Part shown: one piece after another, positions 35,161-44,148 of the stretch
Layout of the letters: each line of letters begins with the position of its first letter
Numbering within the stretch: position 1 is the first letter of the stretch
DNA from: JAMZMI01 sp039970095
Lineage (GTDB): Bacteria; Bacteroidota; Bacteroidia; Cytophagales; Cyclobacteriaceae
Direction of reading: 5' to 3'
Length of the DNA stretch: 64,000 bases
Assembly (NCBI GenBank): GCA_039970095.1
Contig: JBDVMP010000024.1
Location: 50,489-114,488 of the forward strand
Made by a program: the position numbers and the translations under genes
The notes under the pieces: model-generated
The model's database searches: none
What the model was told of the DNA's origin: nothing
What the model saw: only the letters and a program-made list of their open reading frames with translations

Positions 35161-38100
35161 CTAAAAGAAGGCCGTGAGCTGCATGGTGCCAGTGTGAATG
35201 GGTTGAATACCTGCCGACTTTCTGCCATTATATTGTATTGTCAGCTGCAACCCCCTATTGATCGACTGCTGCCAGTTGATATTCCACTTTTTGTTTTGTC
35301 CCGGCTGCAACCCTTCCAGTAACTCATAACCTAAGTAGCTATTTTTCTCTCCTTCGAAATCAATACTGAGCCATTGCAACTGGACATTTAGGTTTCCCTT
35401 TCCTCCCCTCACCCACGTAGAACTTACGCTGTAATCTGAAACAGATGAGCTCTGCCCCAGCTCAGAGTCAGCCTGCCTTTTGGAGCGGTACTCAAACTTA
35501 CCTGAAACGCGAAATGAGTTGTCAAGCTGCCACACCAACTCTGGAGCCCACGAATGTCTGTTTAATCTAAAATTTCGGGTCTCTAAAAAATCTGATTCAT
35601 TTGATGTTTCGCCAAAACCACCTTTAAACCTCACTATGATTTTTTGTCCCAAAGCATAGCGAATATTAGTTACCCAGTCCATTCTTTCTCTAAGCTCAAA
35701 CCCACTTGTCAGCAACGATTTGCTCGCGTAATCTGTTCGATTCAAATCCGCTGCTAATCCGGCACCATTGCGGTTGTAATAGAGACTATAACGCCGCTGC
35801 GCCTGTGCGGCAATCACATCATTACCCCTAAGATTCAGTTTAAAGATATTGAGCCTGTTCAGCAACGAGTTATCCGTGGACTTATAATTGATTCTGGTGT
35901 TGGTATTAAAGCTGAGCCTACCAATCGTTTCTAAAAAACCTCCTTTTGCTCTCCAGTTATCTGGTAGCTTGGCATCCAGGTTTTGTGAAAGAGTGGATTG
36001 AAAGGCATTGATATACTGATCCGTCGGGGTGAAAATTTTAGCATAATTTTTCTCATCAACATTGATTGCCTCATAGAATTCATTCAAATCTTGAATCCCA
36101 TCTTCATTTTCATCTCTCCAGGTATGCGTACCCTGACCTGTAGGCACCATGATGAACACAAACTCGCGCCTCAACTCTCGTGTGTTGGCCGTAGAAAAGG
36201 TCAAATCCTGCCTCACGTTATCCTTCAACATGCTTCCTTCCCAGTCCAGCCGCCCCAGTATGTTTTCTTCCGTACTTTCAGCTAGGAAGTCTTTCACCTT
36301 CCTATAATTAGCGGTTACGCCCAGACTATGCGAATCAAAAAAATGTTTGTTGAGTGACAGCTTTATTTCATCCGCTTGCGTATATGGTGTCATTTTGCCC
36401 TCTTCGGGGATTTGATCGTATCTCTTTATATAATCCAACCGCACTCTGGCATTGAGAGAATCGCCGGACTGCACATAACAGTCATGCATGTGATAATGCA
36501 TGAGAGAAGTTGACACTGAATCTGCAATACGTGTTTTTTGATGATCCAACTCAAAACGATATCCCGGATTTATAGCCCATCCATCAAATCGAATATCTTC
36601 ATAAAACCTACTCCACTGCGCTTCCAAACCTTTCGGGCTATTATTCATAAGATAAAGTGAAGTGGTCGTTCTAAGTGGACCTATTGCCCGTTCTACATTT
36701 AAATCATGCTGATGTCCGCTGACTACATCGGTACGATTCCTGAAGCTGTACTTATAGTATAGTAGGTTTTTAGAATCCTTTTTTAAACTGATATGCGATT
36801 GCAGGATATTGTCGGCTCTTCCTACGGTATCGGTGAGAATATTGTAGCCCCAATTTCGGTCATACTCTATATCTCTAAACCGGTCAATCCACCTAAAATT
36901 ATGATCCACTCGTTCATACGAAATATCCGCTTTCACCTTGTAGCTTTTAAATGTACGCCCTGAAGAATTAACGGAGCTTCGCCATGCCATGCCGATATTG
37001 TCATCATCATCCAAGCCAGAGTATAGGTTCTGATCTTGATTTGAGACAGCTAGCTCGTTTTGCACAGTTTCAAACCCACTTAGTTGCACAGTATTGCCCA
37101 GCACCCACATTTGCTTTTTATTGGGCAAGGGGATCACCCTTACAGGTTCATACGCCCCTTGTTGCGCCCCTTGAACTGGGGCCACCCACTCATACACTCT
37201 CCCATTGGCAGTAGAGGCAGCTAACTCATAGTTTCCATTACCGGCTCCCACTTCAGTGAAACTTACCTTGAACTCCGCTCTATTAGGATCGGAACTATAT
37301 CTCAAAACATCATAAGTCGTTCCGTTTATCACAGTATCTGATTTTTCGTAGAGCACTGCTTCATTTATATAACCAACAGAATCAATTCCACTGATCAAAC
37401 CCAATCCCTGATTATCACCTAAACTCCCCAATGCATCCAGATCACTATCGCTGAGTTCATATCCCAATGTGCCACCAGGGCTATCCTTTTCCTGATAGTA
37501 ATTGAAATAAAAATTGAGCTTGTCATTCTCAATTTGTTGGGTAAGGTTGATATTGGACCTGGAGTAATATTGTTCGGCATATTCAAAATCTACCCTGATG
37601 CGCGTAAACCTTGTTATCACAATGGAGTTGCTAAAGGTGATTTCCCCTAAATTATAATCAATGATATAATCCCGGTCAAAGCCTCTTTCCAGAAGCTTAC
37701 CATCGATAAAGACACGCTCTGAGTTGGCCATCACGATGATAAACCGCTCCCCGTTGGACCCAACGAGTCTATATGGCCCTTGCACACCTTCGATTGGTGT
37801 GAGTTGAGATGAAGAAAACTGTCCCTTAGCCGCCGATCCGCTGAAACTGGTGGTAGCCTTCCAGCTATCATTGAGTTGATACCTATAGTTGAGGTTGAGC
37901 CCCTGAACATTCTTATAATACTTGAGAAAATGGCCTTCCTCAACTGGGTTTGTCAATACTACATCTCCTGCAGTAATATCGAAATCATCATTAAAGAGCT
38001 TAATGTAAACATTGTCGAAATCACGAATTTGCTGCGTATTTCCCTCTGGTTGATAGGGTATATTTTGATCGGTAATGGAGGCGCTGACAAACAGGTTTTC

Positions 38101-38604
38101 GGCCAGCTGTCCATCTAGCTGAAGGTTTAATGCCGAGTTAACAAACAAGTTTTGCCTGTTACCAAAAGTCACACCTCTGGTAATAGCCCCGTAGGAATCA
38201 AAATCACTGAATGAAAATATTTCCTCTTTAGGGATTATTGGAACAGATGAGGCATTGGGTTGCAAACTGGCCCTACCTTGTGAGTACGTTTGTATGTCAC
38301 GATTGAAATATGGCCCCAATACTTCACGAGATATGGTTCTGTAGCACACTTCGATAGAATCCGAATCCACATCACCGTAGATGATGATACTGTTGGTTTT
38401 GGAATCAAACGTGTATGAAAGTGGTGGGAATAATCTCAGAGACTGACTTTCAACAGGTAGCGAATCCAGTTTGATAGTGTCTGAAACGATAAAACTCCTG
38501 CAATTGTCTCCCTGAGCAAGAGCACTGGCTGTCGCAAGCCAGAACACGGCGGTAATAATACTAGTTGATAACCGGTAGTGAAATAAAGAAAGTCGTGCCT
38601 TCAC
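35161..38604 (-). CDS. Very large outer-membrane beta-barrel protein, unknown function
   Basis: About 1147 residues. A signal peptide (LSTSIITAVFWLATASALAQ) is followed by a beta-rich domain (about 30-110) and a long series of barrel-like strands with many aromatic residues, ending MQLTAFF. Segments such as RGFDRDYIIDYNLGEITFSN and RVDFEYAEQYYSRSN recur in this unnamed Bacteroidota family. I cannot assign a function; it has no plug, so it is not a TonB receptor. There is no ATG: the frame is open to 38661, and candidate starts are GTG 38604 (listed), TTG 38619 (GGAGG 11 bases upstream) and TTG 38661. All of them overlap the end of the histidine kinase gene by 44-101 bases, so translation is probably coupled. 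Confidence 0.75.
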   Translation of the reverse strand: MKARLSLFHYRLSTSIITAVFWLATASALAQGDNCRSFIVSDTIKLDSLPVESQSLRLFPPLSYTFDSKTNSIIIYGDVDSDSIEVCYRTISREVLGPYFNRDIQTYSQGRASLQPNASSVPIIPKEEIFSFSDFDSYGAITRGVTFGNRQNLFVNSALNLQLDGQLAENLFVSASITDQNIPYQPEGNTQQIRDFDNVYIKLFNDDFDITAGDVVLTNPVEEGHFLKYYKNVQGLNLNYRYQLNDSWKATTSFSGSAAKGQFSSSQLTPIEGVQGPYRLVGSNGERFIIVMANSERVFIDGKLLERGFDRDYIIDYNLGEITFSNSIVITRFTRIRVDFEYAEQYYSRSNINLTQQIENDKLNFYFNYYQEKDSPGGTLGYELSDSDLDALGSLGDNQGLGLISGIDSVGYINEAVLYEKSDTVINGTTYDVLRYSSDPNRAEFKVSFTEVGAGNGNYELAASTANGRVYEWVAPVQGAQQGAYEPVRVIPLPNKKQMWVLGNTVQLSGFETVQNELAVSNQDQNLYSGLDDDDNIGMAWRSSVNSSGRTFKSYKVKADISYERVDHNFRWIDRFRDIEYDRNWGYNILTDTVGRADNILQSHISLKKDSKNLLYYKYSFRNRTDVVSGHQHDLNVERAIGPLRTTTSLYLMNNSPKGLEAQWSRFYEDIRFDGWAINPGYRFELDHQKTRIADSVSTSLMHYHMHDCYVQSGDSLNARVRLDYIKRYDQIPEEGKMTPYTQADEIKLSLNKHFFDSHSLGVTANYRKVKDFLAESTEENILGRLDWEGSMLKDNVRQDLTFSTANTRELRREFVFIMVPTGQGTHTWRDENEDGIQDLNEFYEAINVDEKNYAKIFTPTDQYINAFQSTLSQNLDAKLPDNWRAKGGFLETIGRLSFNTNTRINYKSTDNSLLNRLNIFKLNLRGNDVIAAQAQRRYSLYYNRNGAGLAADLNRTDYASKSLLTSGFELRERMDWVTNIRYALGQKIIVRFKGGFGETSNESDFLETRNFRLNRHSWAPELVWQLDNSFRVSGKFEYRSKRQADSELGQSSSVSDYSVSSTWVRGGKGNLNVQLQWLSIDFEGEKNSYLGYELLEGLQPGQNKKWNINWQQSINRGLQLTIQYNGRKSAGIQPIHTGTMQLTAFF

Positions 38605-41600
38605 CTTCCTTTGACTCAAACCAGATATTTCCTCCTGCGTTTTCAATTCCTTTTTTTGCAACTGCTAAACCAATACCACTACCTGTAGCCTTGGTGCTAA
38701 AATACGGTGTAAATATCTTTTCACGGTTTTCCTCGGCTATTCCATGCCCGTGATCTTTAATTATCAGCGTTACTTTCTTGGGTTTCAGTTCAGCCGATAT
38801 TTCGATAGTAGGCTCCTTGTCGGTAGTGGCCTGAATGGCGTTCAAAATAATATTATTCATGATACCACTGAATATCTTAGGGTCGGCACTCACCCATATC
38901 TCTCCTTTTAAGGATGAAGTATCAATGAAAACCTCTTGATTAGAGTGCACGCGAGCTGCATTTTTCACAACACCCAGCAAATCAAAACGCTCATTTCGTG
39001 GAGCCGGCATTTTTGCAAAAGCAGAAAAGGAATCAGCAATTGAGCTCAGGGCGTCTATTTGATCAATGAGAGAATAGAGTGATTTATACGCTCTTGACTC
39101 TCGATCCATTTCACGCATCATCTGCTGAATCTTTAGCCGCATTGGGGTAAGCGGGTTCTTAATCTCATGTGCTACTTGCCTGGCAATCTCCTTCCATGCA
39201 GACTCTTTTTGACTTTCGGCCAAAGCTTGCTTACTCTCCTCCAGCTTGTCAATCATTTGATTGTATTCACTTATCAAAATTCCAATTTCATCACTGGAAT
39301 GATATTCGATCGGTTCATTTACCTCCTTCAGGTCTGTGAGTTTCAGCCTTTCTGTAATAGTTTTCAGAGGCTTGATGAGCTTTTCTATGGCCAGGTTTCC
39401 CACCATCATAGAAATCAAAAATATCACAGTAAAGATGGAAATCAGGCTGTTGAAAACCTCAATTTGCTGGCGTTTCAGATGGTTTTTGGAATCAAAATAT
39501 GGGAGAGACAGTATCCCTACCAGCCTTCCGTCATCATAAGACCTCAGCGCAACATATGCCACACTAAAATCCAAACCTCCGATAGACTCTTTGTAAACTT
39601 TCCCTTCAGTATTTCCATATTTTATGGCGTTGTATGGAGCCGGGGAGATTTGTGCGCCCATCAGCCCCATATTAAAAATCTCCATTTCACTAGACACCAT
39701 CAACTTGCCCTCAGGCGAGTACAAATTGATATCTGACTGTAGCAAAGATGAAATTTTGGAAACCAGAGCATTTACCTCATCCCGATTGATGACATTGTCA
39801 TGAAATTGCTGAGTGGCATCAATAAGAAATTCGGAAATATTATAGGCGTGCTTACTGAAACTTTTATCTATCTCTTCCTTGTACGAATCATTGAGTGTAT
39901 TGAGTAGCGCTATGCTCACCACGAGCATAGGCACAACAAACGAAAGTCCGAGGTAAAGTTGGATTTTGGTAGAGAGATTGAAACTTGTCTTGTTCTCTTT
40001 GAAGCGATACAAAAGCAGGTAAATGGAAAAACTAAAAAGTATTAGCAGATAAAAAAATGAGAAGTTCGATACGAGTGAGGCCTTTCTATAAGTGTCAGAA
40101 GCTATCACGAGAGTATTGCCGTCTGTCGTTTTCAAGCCATAAAAGTGGTGATTGTCTATTTCCAATCCTTCTTTAAAAAGCTCCTCACTGGTTAGGTCAG
40201 GGTAGTCGAGTATATTCTGAAACTCGAGTCTCCCCTTTTTGTACATCAACTTTCCATCTTTGTTCATCGCATAATCAAACCTATTATCATCGGAAAAGTA
40301 GTAGCGACTCTCAACCATGAGTTCAGGAAAAACACTCTTTGGAATATACTTCTTAAGCGTGAGCGATAGTACGACAAATCCAACTGTATGATCAAAAGAC
40401 GTAACGGGTACGAAGCAATAGTATTTATCCTGAACCTTGTCTGGATGATCTTGAACAAAATAAATACCCTCATAGTCAGTCATACTCTGCGGCGTGGCAA
40501 CCGCAGTTTTCAATGAGTCAAAGTTCAATTCATGACCACCTATTGCCTGTTTTTCTTTATCGAATAAATATACTTCCACATCATACTTATCGAAATATGA
40601 GGATAGAAACTGATTCCTAATTTTCTCTTCTACATTCCGCTGTGTCAATAATGGATTGCTAATTCTGGACCTAATGAACGGGTCATTTTTTAGTTCCTGC
40701 AACTTTTCACTCAGATAGTATTCACCCAGAAAGTCATTTTTTATGAGTAGCCTGTTCGCAAATTTTTTCTTGGATATCAAATTATCCTTTTCATATTGTT
40801 TGTAAACAGTAAATGAAAAGATCAAGGCTATGATCGCTATCAATATTGATACATTTAGAAAGCCTTTATAATCCAAAATATTTCCATCATACGTAATGTT
40901 GGTGATTCTTATCGTCCAAAACGTCACGAAGATCAGCAAAAGAGAAAAGGCCGCCCCAAGGCCTACAGCCAATGTTAACAACACAACTATTACAAGGTGA
41001 AAGGTCAATAGGAATCGATAACCCGTTTTATTTGACCGGAGTAGGTCACTTACAAAATTGAACACACGGAAAAACATAAGTGTCCATATCATCAATATGA
41101 TAGTGGAAATTATCCTGAGCGTGTCAAACTGAATGCTCTCTCCAATATCAAGAGTAATTTGAGAATTATTAAGAATACTCCAGCCCACCTTATAGATGCC
41201 ATACCCCATTAGATTAATTAACACAATACCTAAAGCAGTGACAATCTGCTTTTGACTTTCGCTTTTTTTATCACTGAGATAAGAAATCAGCAGATTGAGA
41301 AAGAAGAAAAGTACAACACTATTAGCTAAGAGGTCACCAAGAGATGAAGCATAGGTGGAAGAATAATTTACAGGACTAAAACTTTCTACCGCTATCAACT
41401 CATGTGTAAGTACCCATAGAAACCCTCTGAGAATACACACACCTGCTGCAGCCATTAAAAGCCCCTTAACATGGTGTGAACTTTCAAAATGGCTCATGAG
41501 GATGATTACGCCAATAATGAAGAGGGTTGCCAAAAACAATATCAACTGATCTAGCTGATATATAGGTTGGGATGGAATAGATAGTGCCCTCACAAAAGAT

Positions 41601-42121
41601 TCGGGACTTGAATAGCTAGAACGAATATTTGGCAGTCGTACTTTATAGCTTTCGGTAATACTGCTGTTGTAGTCTACTTCGAGATACTGATTCTTGACCT
41701 TGGGGTTCGAAATGAGCGGCAGCAATGAAAAGATCTCAATGTGTGAATCTATAGAACCAAGTGATTCTCTCATAACCACATACACATTGCCTTCTTCAGA
41801 TAGGATCGCTAACGTATCTGAAGAGCTCAGTCGATGATAAGAAAGGGTGTTTGAATTATCCGACCAATACACCAACTTTCCGTTTATATACACACGCTTT
41901 ACATAATCCTGAACTGATGTGATATCAAATGGATTGGAGTAAATAGCGAACTGATCAAGGAAATCATCAAGATCCTGTTTCTGAGAAGAGAGTTGTTTAT
42001 TCAGGTTTTGACCAATTCTAGAACGTATTTGCTCTGCATCATTAAAACCTAGCTGTACGATCAGCAAACTGACAATTGTAAGCGTCAGAAGAATAAGAAT
42101 AAACAGCAGGAAGCGCCGCAT
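38561..42121 (-). CDS. Large multi-transmembrane sensor histidine kinase (NtrY-like C-terminal half)
   Basis: Protein of 1186 residues. TM1 (about 5-27) is followed by an extracytoplasmic segment, a block of about seven TM helices (about 190-450), a second extracytoplasmic domain (about 460-690), two more TM helices (about 695-740), a third sensor domain and a last TM with HAMP (about 905-970: NLAIEKLIKPLKTITERL). The H-box is ARQVAHEIKNPLTPMR with the phospho-accepting His at 985. The N-box is NIILNAIQAT; the G-boxes are DHGHGIAEE and GSGIGLAVAKKG. These are the features of NtrY-type kinases. No response regulator is encoded next to it, which makes it an orphan kinase. It overlaps the following outer-membrane gene. 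The signal sensed is unknown. Confidence 0.9.
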   Translation of the reverse strand: MRRFLLFILILLTLTIVSLLIVQLGFNDAEQIRSRIGQNLNKQLSSQKQDLDDFLDQFAIYSNPFDITSVQDYVKRVYINGKLVYWSDNSNTLSYHRLSSSDTLAILSEEGNVYVVMRESLGSIDSHIEIFSLLPLISNPKVKNQYLEVDYNSSITESYKVRLPNIRSSYSSPESFVRALSIPSQPIYQLDQLILFLATLFIIGVIILMSHFESSHHVKGLLMAAAGVCILRGFLWVLTHELIAVESFSPVNYSSTYASSLGDLLANSVVLFFFLNLLISYLSDKKSESQKQIVTALGIVLINLMGYGIYKVGWSILNNSQITLDIGESIQFDTLRIISTIILMIWTLMFFRVFNFVSDLLRSNKTGYRFLLTFHLVIVVLLTLAVGLGAAFSLLLIFVTFWTIRITNITYDGNILDYKGFLNVSILIAIIALIFSFTVYKQYEKDNLISKKKFANRLLIKNDFLGEYYLSEKLQELKNDPFIRSRISNPLLTQRNVEEKIRNQFLSSYFDKYDVEVYLFDKEKQAIGGHELNFDSLKTAVATPQSMTDYEGIYFVQDHPDKVQDKYYCFVPVTSFDHTVGFVVLSLTLKKYIPKSVFPELMVESRYYFSDDNRFDYAMNKDGKLMYKKGRLEFQNILDYPDLTSEELFKEGLEIDNHHFYGLKTTDGNTLVIASDTYRKASLVSNFSFFYLLILFSFSIYLLLYRFKENKTSFNLSTKIQLYLGLSFVVPMLVVSIALLNTLNDSYKEEIDKSFSKHAYNISEFLIDATQQFHDNVINRDEVNALVSKISSLLQSDINLYSPEGKLMVSSEMEIFNMGLMGAQISPAPYNAIKYGNTEGKVYKESIGGLDFSVAYVALRSYDDGRLVGILSLPYFDSKNHLKRQQIEVFNSLISIFTVIFLISMMVGNLAIEKLIKPLKTITERLKLTDLKEVNEPIEYHSSDEIGILISEYNQMIDKLEESKQALAESQKESAWKEIARQVAHEIKNPLTPMRLKIQQMMREMDRESRAYKSLYSLIDQIDALSSIADSFSAFAKMPAPRNERFDLLGVVKNAARVHSNQEVFIDTSSLKGEIWVSADPKIFSGIMNNIILNAIQATTDKEPTIEISAELKPKKVTLIIKDHGHGIAEENREKIFTPYFSTKATGSGIGLAVAKKGIENAGGNIWFESKEGEGTTFFISLPVIN

Positions 42122-42144
42122 GAATAAAGGCTTATGTTCTACCC

Positions 42145-42543
42145 TTAAGATACATCTTTTGCCCTGGTTTTGGATGGGTCATATTTGACACCACTGAACA
42201 TATTGACAAAGATTACCCTCGAATAACGGAAGGTTAAAGGGTAAAGGACAATGGCCATAACTCCAACTGAGATCACATAAGTCTCAATAGATGGATCGTC
42301 AAAGAGAAAGTAGAGCACAAATACGGTCGTCAGGAAAATCCCAACAGACAAAGCATAGCTGACATACATAGCCCCATAAAAGAAGCCCGGCTCACGCTCA
42401 AAGCGAAAGTCACACTTGGGGCAGTTTTCGGGCATTTCCCCAAATCTTTTTAGGTCATAGGGCTTATTGGTAAACATGTTGCCTTCACGGCATTGAGGGC
42501 ACTTACACTGTATGATGGCCTGAAAAAGTTTTTTTTCGCTCAT
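42145..42543 (-). CDS. DUF983 family membrane protein with zinc-ribbon-like N-terminus
   Basis: Protein of 132 residues. Two CxxC pairs (KCPQC at about 14-18 and NCPKC at about 40-44) form a zinc-ribbon-like element, followed by FEREPGFFYGAMYVSYALS and two hydrophobic segments. This is the DUF983 pattern, found near cytochrome oxidase genes in Bacteroidota and alphaproteobacteria; the function is not established but an oxidase-assembly role is suspected from context. It overlaps the preceding 87-residue protein gene by 41 bases and ends 23 bases before the kinase gene start. Confidence 0.88.
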   Translation of the reverse strand: MSEKKLFQAIIQCKCPQCREGNMFTNKPYDLKRFGEMPENCPKCDFRFEREPGFFYGAMYVSYALSVGIFLTTVFVLYFLFDDPSIETYVISVGVMAIVLYPLTFRYSRVIFVNMFSGVKYDPSKTRAKDVS

Positions 42544-42766
42544 TTACTTTAGCATTACGAAACCACAAAAAAGCCACAACTCCTATAGCAACATATGGTG
42601 TGAAAAAAAGATACAAAATCCCGGTATTTAGCCCTGAAGCCAGGGTGGTGTCTCCCTGACTGACGTTGTTTACAATTTGAGTACGACACATGGCACATTG
42701 TGCATCTGCAAAAAAAGACAACACGTTAAGCGCGACAAATACAATTGTTACAATAAAAGCTTTCAC
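42503..42766 (-). CDS. Small membrane protein with CxxC motif, oxidase-cluster associated
   Basis: Protein of 87 residues. The signal-like N-terminus (MKAFIVTIVFVALNVLSFFADA) is followed by QCAMCRTQIVNN, then a second hydrophobic segment (about 47-68: TGILYLFFTPYVAIGVVAFLWF), and a basic tail. The CxxC just after the first segment could bind a metal or take part in thiol exchange on the outside. I recall similar small proteins between DUF420 and DUF983 genes of Bacteroidota; no name is known to me. It lies three bases after the DUF420 gene and overlaps the DUF983 start by 41 bases. Confidence 0.7.
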   Translation of the reverse strand: MKAFIVTIVFVALNVLSFFADAQCAMCRTQIVNNVSQGDTTLASGLNTGILYLFFTPYVAIGVVAFLWFRNAKVNERKKTFSGHHTV

Positions 42767-42769
42767 GTT

Positions 42770-43339
42770 TTAAAGATAATAAGGGGATATCATAAAATAG
42801 ACAATTACTCCGCTAATCGAGACATAGAGCCAGATTGGAAAAGTGAATTTTACTAGCTTTTTATGTCTGCCTATTTGATCCGTCAAGGCAAAATAGAATG
42901 CCAAAAGCACAAATGGCACAACCACAATAGACAATGCTATATGGGAGAGCAAAGTGAAAATATAAACGGTGCGCATTGCCCCTACCTGAGAAGACTCGGT
43001 ACTACTCAAAATACCATCATGATCAATATCTCCATATACAACTGAAGTTGAGTTAGAATGGTATAGCACATATGAAACCAAAAAAACAGCTCCAAAAACC
43101 AACCCCAAAGTCATCAATCGCTTATGATAACCTACCTTTTGAGTCCTAACAGCAATCAAAGCCAGGATCAGACAAACTGCTGTTGAAGAATTCAAAATAG
43201 CATTTAGTGTAGGCAAAAACCTAACCCACTTCACATTCAACCCAAGGTTAAAAGGAGTATAAAGCAAGAAGGCCACTACCACAGGGATGACAATGGACAC
43301 CCCGATGATGATTCGTAAATAGATTTTATTTGATTTCAA
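42770..43339 (-). CDS. DUF420 family membrane protein
   Basis: Protein of 189 residues with about five hydrophobic segments. Typical DUF420 landmarks are LPTLNAILNSSTAVCLILAL, QKVGYHKRLMTLGLVFGAVF, FTLLSHIALSIVVVPFVL and GRHKKLVKFTFPIWLYVSISGV. The histidines in the loops (YHKR, LSHIALS, RHKK) are characteristic and resemble cofactor-binding positions in CtaM/cytochrome oxidase assembly proteins. By context it is an oxidase-assembly or haem-handling membrane protein; this is not proven. It overlaps the Sco-like gene by 14 bases. Confidence 0.88.
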   Translation of the reverse strand: MKSNKIYLRIIIGVSIVIPVVVAFLLYTPFNLGLNVKWVRFLPTLNAILNSSTAVCLILALIAVRTQKVGYHKRLMTLGLVFGAVFLVSYVLYHSNSTSVVYGDIDHDGILSSTESSQVGAMRTVYIFTLLSHIALSIVVVPFVLLAFYFALTDQIGRHKKLVKFTFPIWLYVSISGVIVYFMISPYYL

Positions 43340-43739
43340 TTGATTGTATGTTGTTAATATAAATATCTATTTCAGTCAACAAGCGATCCGTATCCTCCCT
43401 GTTAATACCGAACGCACCGCGGAGTTGTCCTTTTTCGTCAACAATGGCCATATCATATCCCTCCATACACCTGTCATCATAAACAATCTGCAGGAGGTCA
43501 GGAGAAACTTTCGACATTTGGTTTTTTATCTTCTTCCATTCTGTTTTATGCGCTGCAAAACGCGCAGTGTCTATCTGTAAATATCCTGTGTCATTTATAA
43601 GAACACACTCCTCATTCAATTGCTCCAGCACAGGAAGGTCAAACTTATTCTCACCAAAAATTTGAAGTATGAGATACCATGAAACAGGTAAACCAAAAAC
43701 GATAAGAAAGAAAATAATGGCCTTAAACTTTTTTCTCAT
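43326..43739 (-). CDS. Sco-like membrane-anchored protein lacking the copper ligands
   Basis: Protein of 137 residues. One N-terminal membrane anchor (about 8-27) is followed by an extracytoplasmic domain. Its C-terminal half, MAIVDEKGQLRGAFGINREDTDRL split over two strands and a helix, has the shape of the end of Sco1/SenC copper chaperones (typically IVDKxGxIRGYYDGTxxEEVxxL). Its place ahead of DUF420 is the position normally held by Sco. However, the CxxxC copper site is absent: the only two cysteines (about residues 45 and 93) are far apart, and the domain is some 70 residues shorter than Sco. It could be a degenerate paralogue with a regulatory role. It starts just past the terminator at 43748-43770. 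Confidence 0.6.
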   Translation of the reverse strand: MRKKFKAIIFFLIVFGLPVSWYLILQIFGENKFDLPVLEQLNEECVLINDTGYLQIDTARFAAHKTEWKKIKNQMSKVSPDLLQIVYDDRCMEGYDMAIVDEKGQLRGAFGINREDTDRLLTEIDIYINNIQSIEIK

Positions 43740-43747
43740 TGCATAAA

Positions 43748-43770
43748 AAAAGAGGCCTGAAGCCTCTTTT
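43748..43770 (-). terminator. Intrinsic terminator at the end of the respiratory operon
   Basis: AAAAGAGGC (43748-43756) and GCCTCTTTT (43762-43770) form a perfect nine-base stem with a five-base loop. On the minus strand the stem is followed by a run of seven T. It lies 20 bases past the stop of the subunit IV gene (43791) and ends the operon; a plus-strand T-rich tail also makes it bidirectional. Confidence 0.88.
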
Positions 43771-43790
43771 ACATTTTTTAATTTTTCGCT

Positions 43791-44129
43791 TCAATATAAA
43801 GCATCAAATATCGCGTTCCCTTGCACTATGAGGATAAAGAGTAGGAAAACTATAAACATGGTCGGTAATAAGATAGACCAAATTAGCGATTTACGTTCGT
43901 GAGAAAGGTGCATAAACTCACCTACAATAGCCCACGCTTTAACAATTGTCAATGCTATATAAATATACACTTTGACCGGGTGCGAAAGAATTGAAAGTGG
44001 TATTGCTAAAGCAACAACAAACTCAACAGCTGTAACTGCCAACAAGAAAAGCATTACTTTCCAGATTCCCCAAATCTTAGCTTTATCAGCCGGTTGCACT
44101 TGTACTTGAGATATATTTTCGTGTTCCAT
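43791..44129 (-). CDS. Cytochrome c oxidase subunit IV family protein
   Basis: Protein of 112 residues with three hydrophobic segments (about 22-43, 52-70 and 85-105). KVMLFLLAVTAVEFVVALAI, KVYIYIALTIVKAWAIVGEF and MHLSHERKSLIW match the CoxD/CyoD-like (COX4_pro) family of Bacteroidota. It is a small accessory subunit of the aa3 oxidase and the last gene of the operon, 19 bases after the second coxC-like gene. Confidence 0.88.
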   Translation of the reverse strand: MEHENISQVQVQPADKAKIWGIWKVMLFLLAVTAVEFVVALAIPLSILSHPVKVYIYIALTIVKAWAIVGEFMHLSHERKSLIWSILLPTMFIVFLLFILIVQGNAIFDALY

Positions 44130-44148
44130 AATTTCTAATCAATCAAAA

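Noticed and set aside
43740..43790. Hairpin near 43750 as an operator rather than terminator
   Set aside because: A perfect GC-containing stem followed by a T-run on the minus strand after the last oxidase gene is the standard form of an intrinsic terminator.
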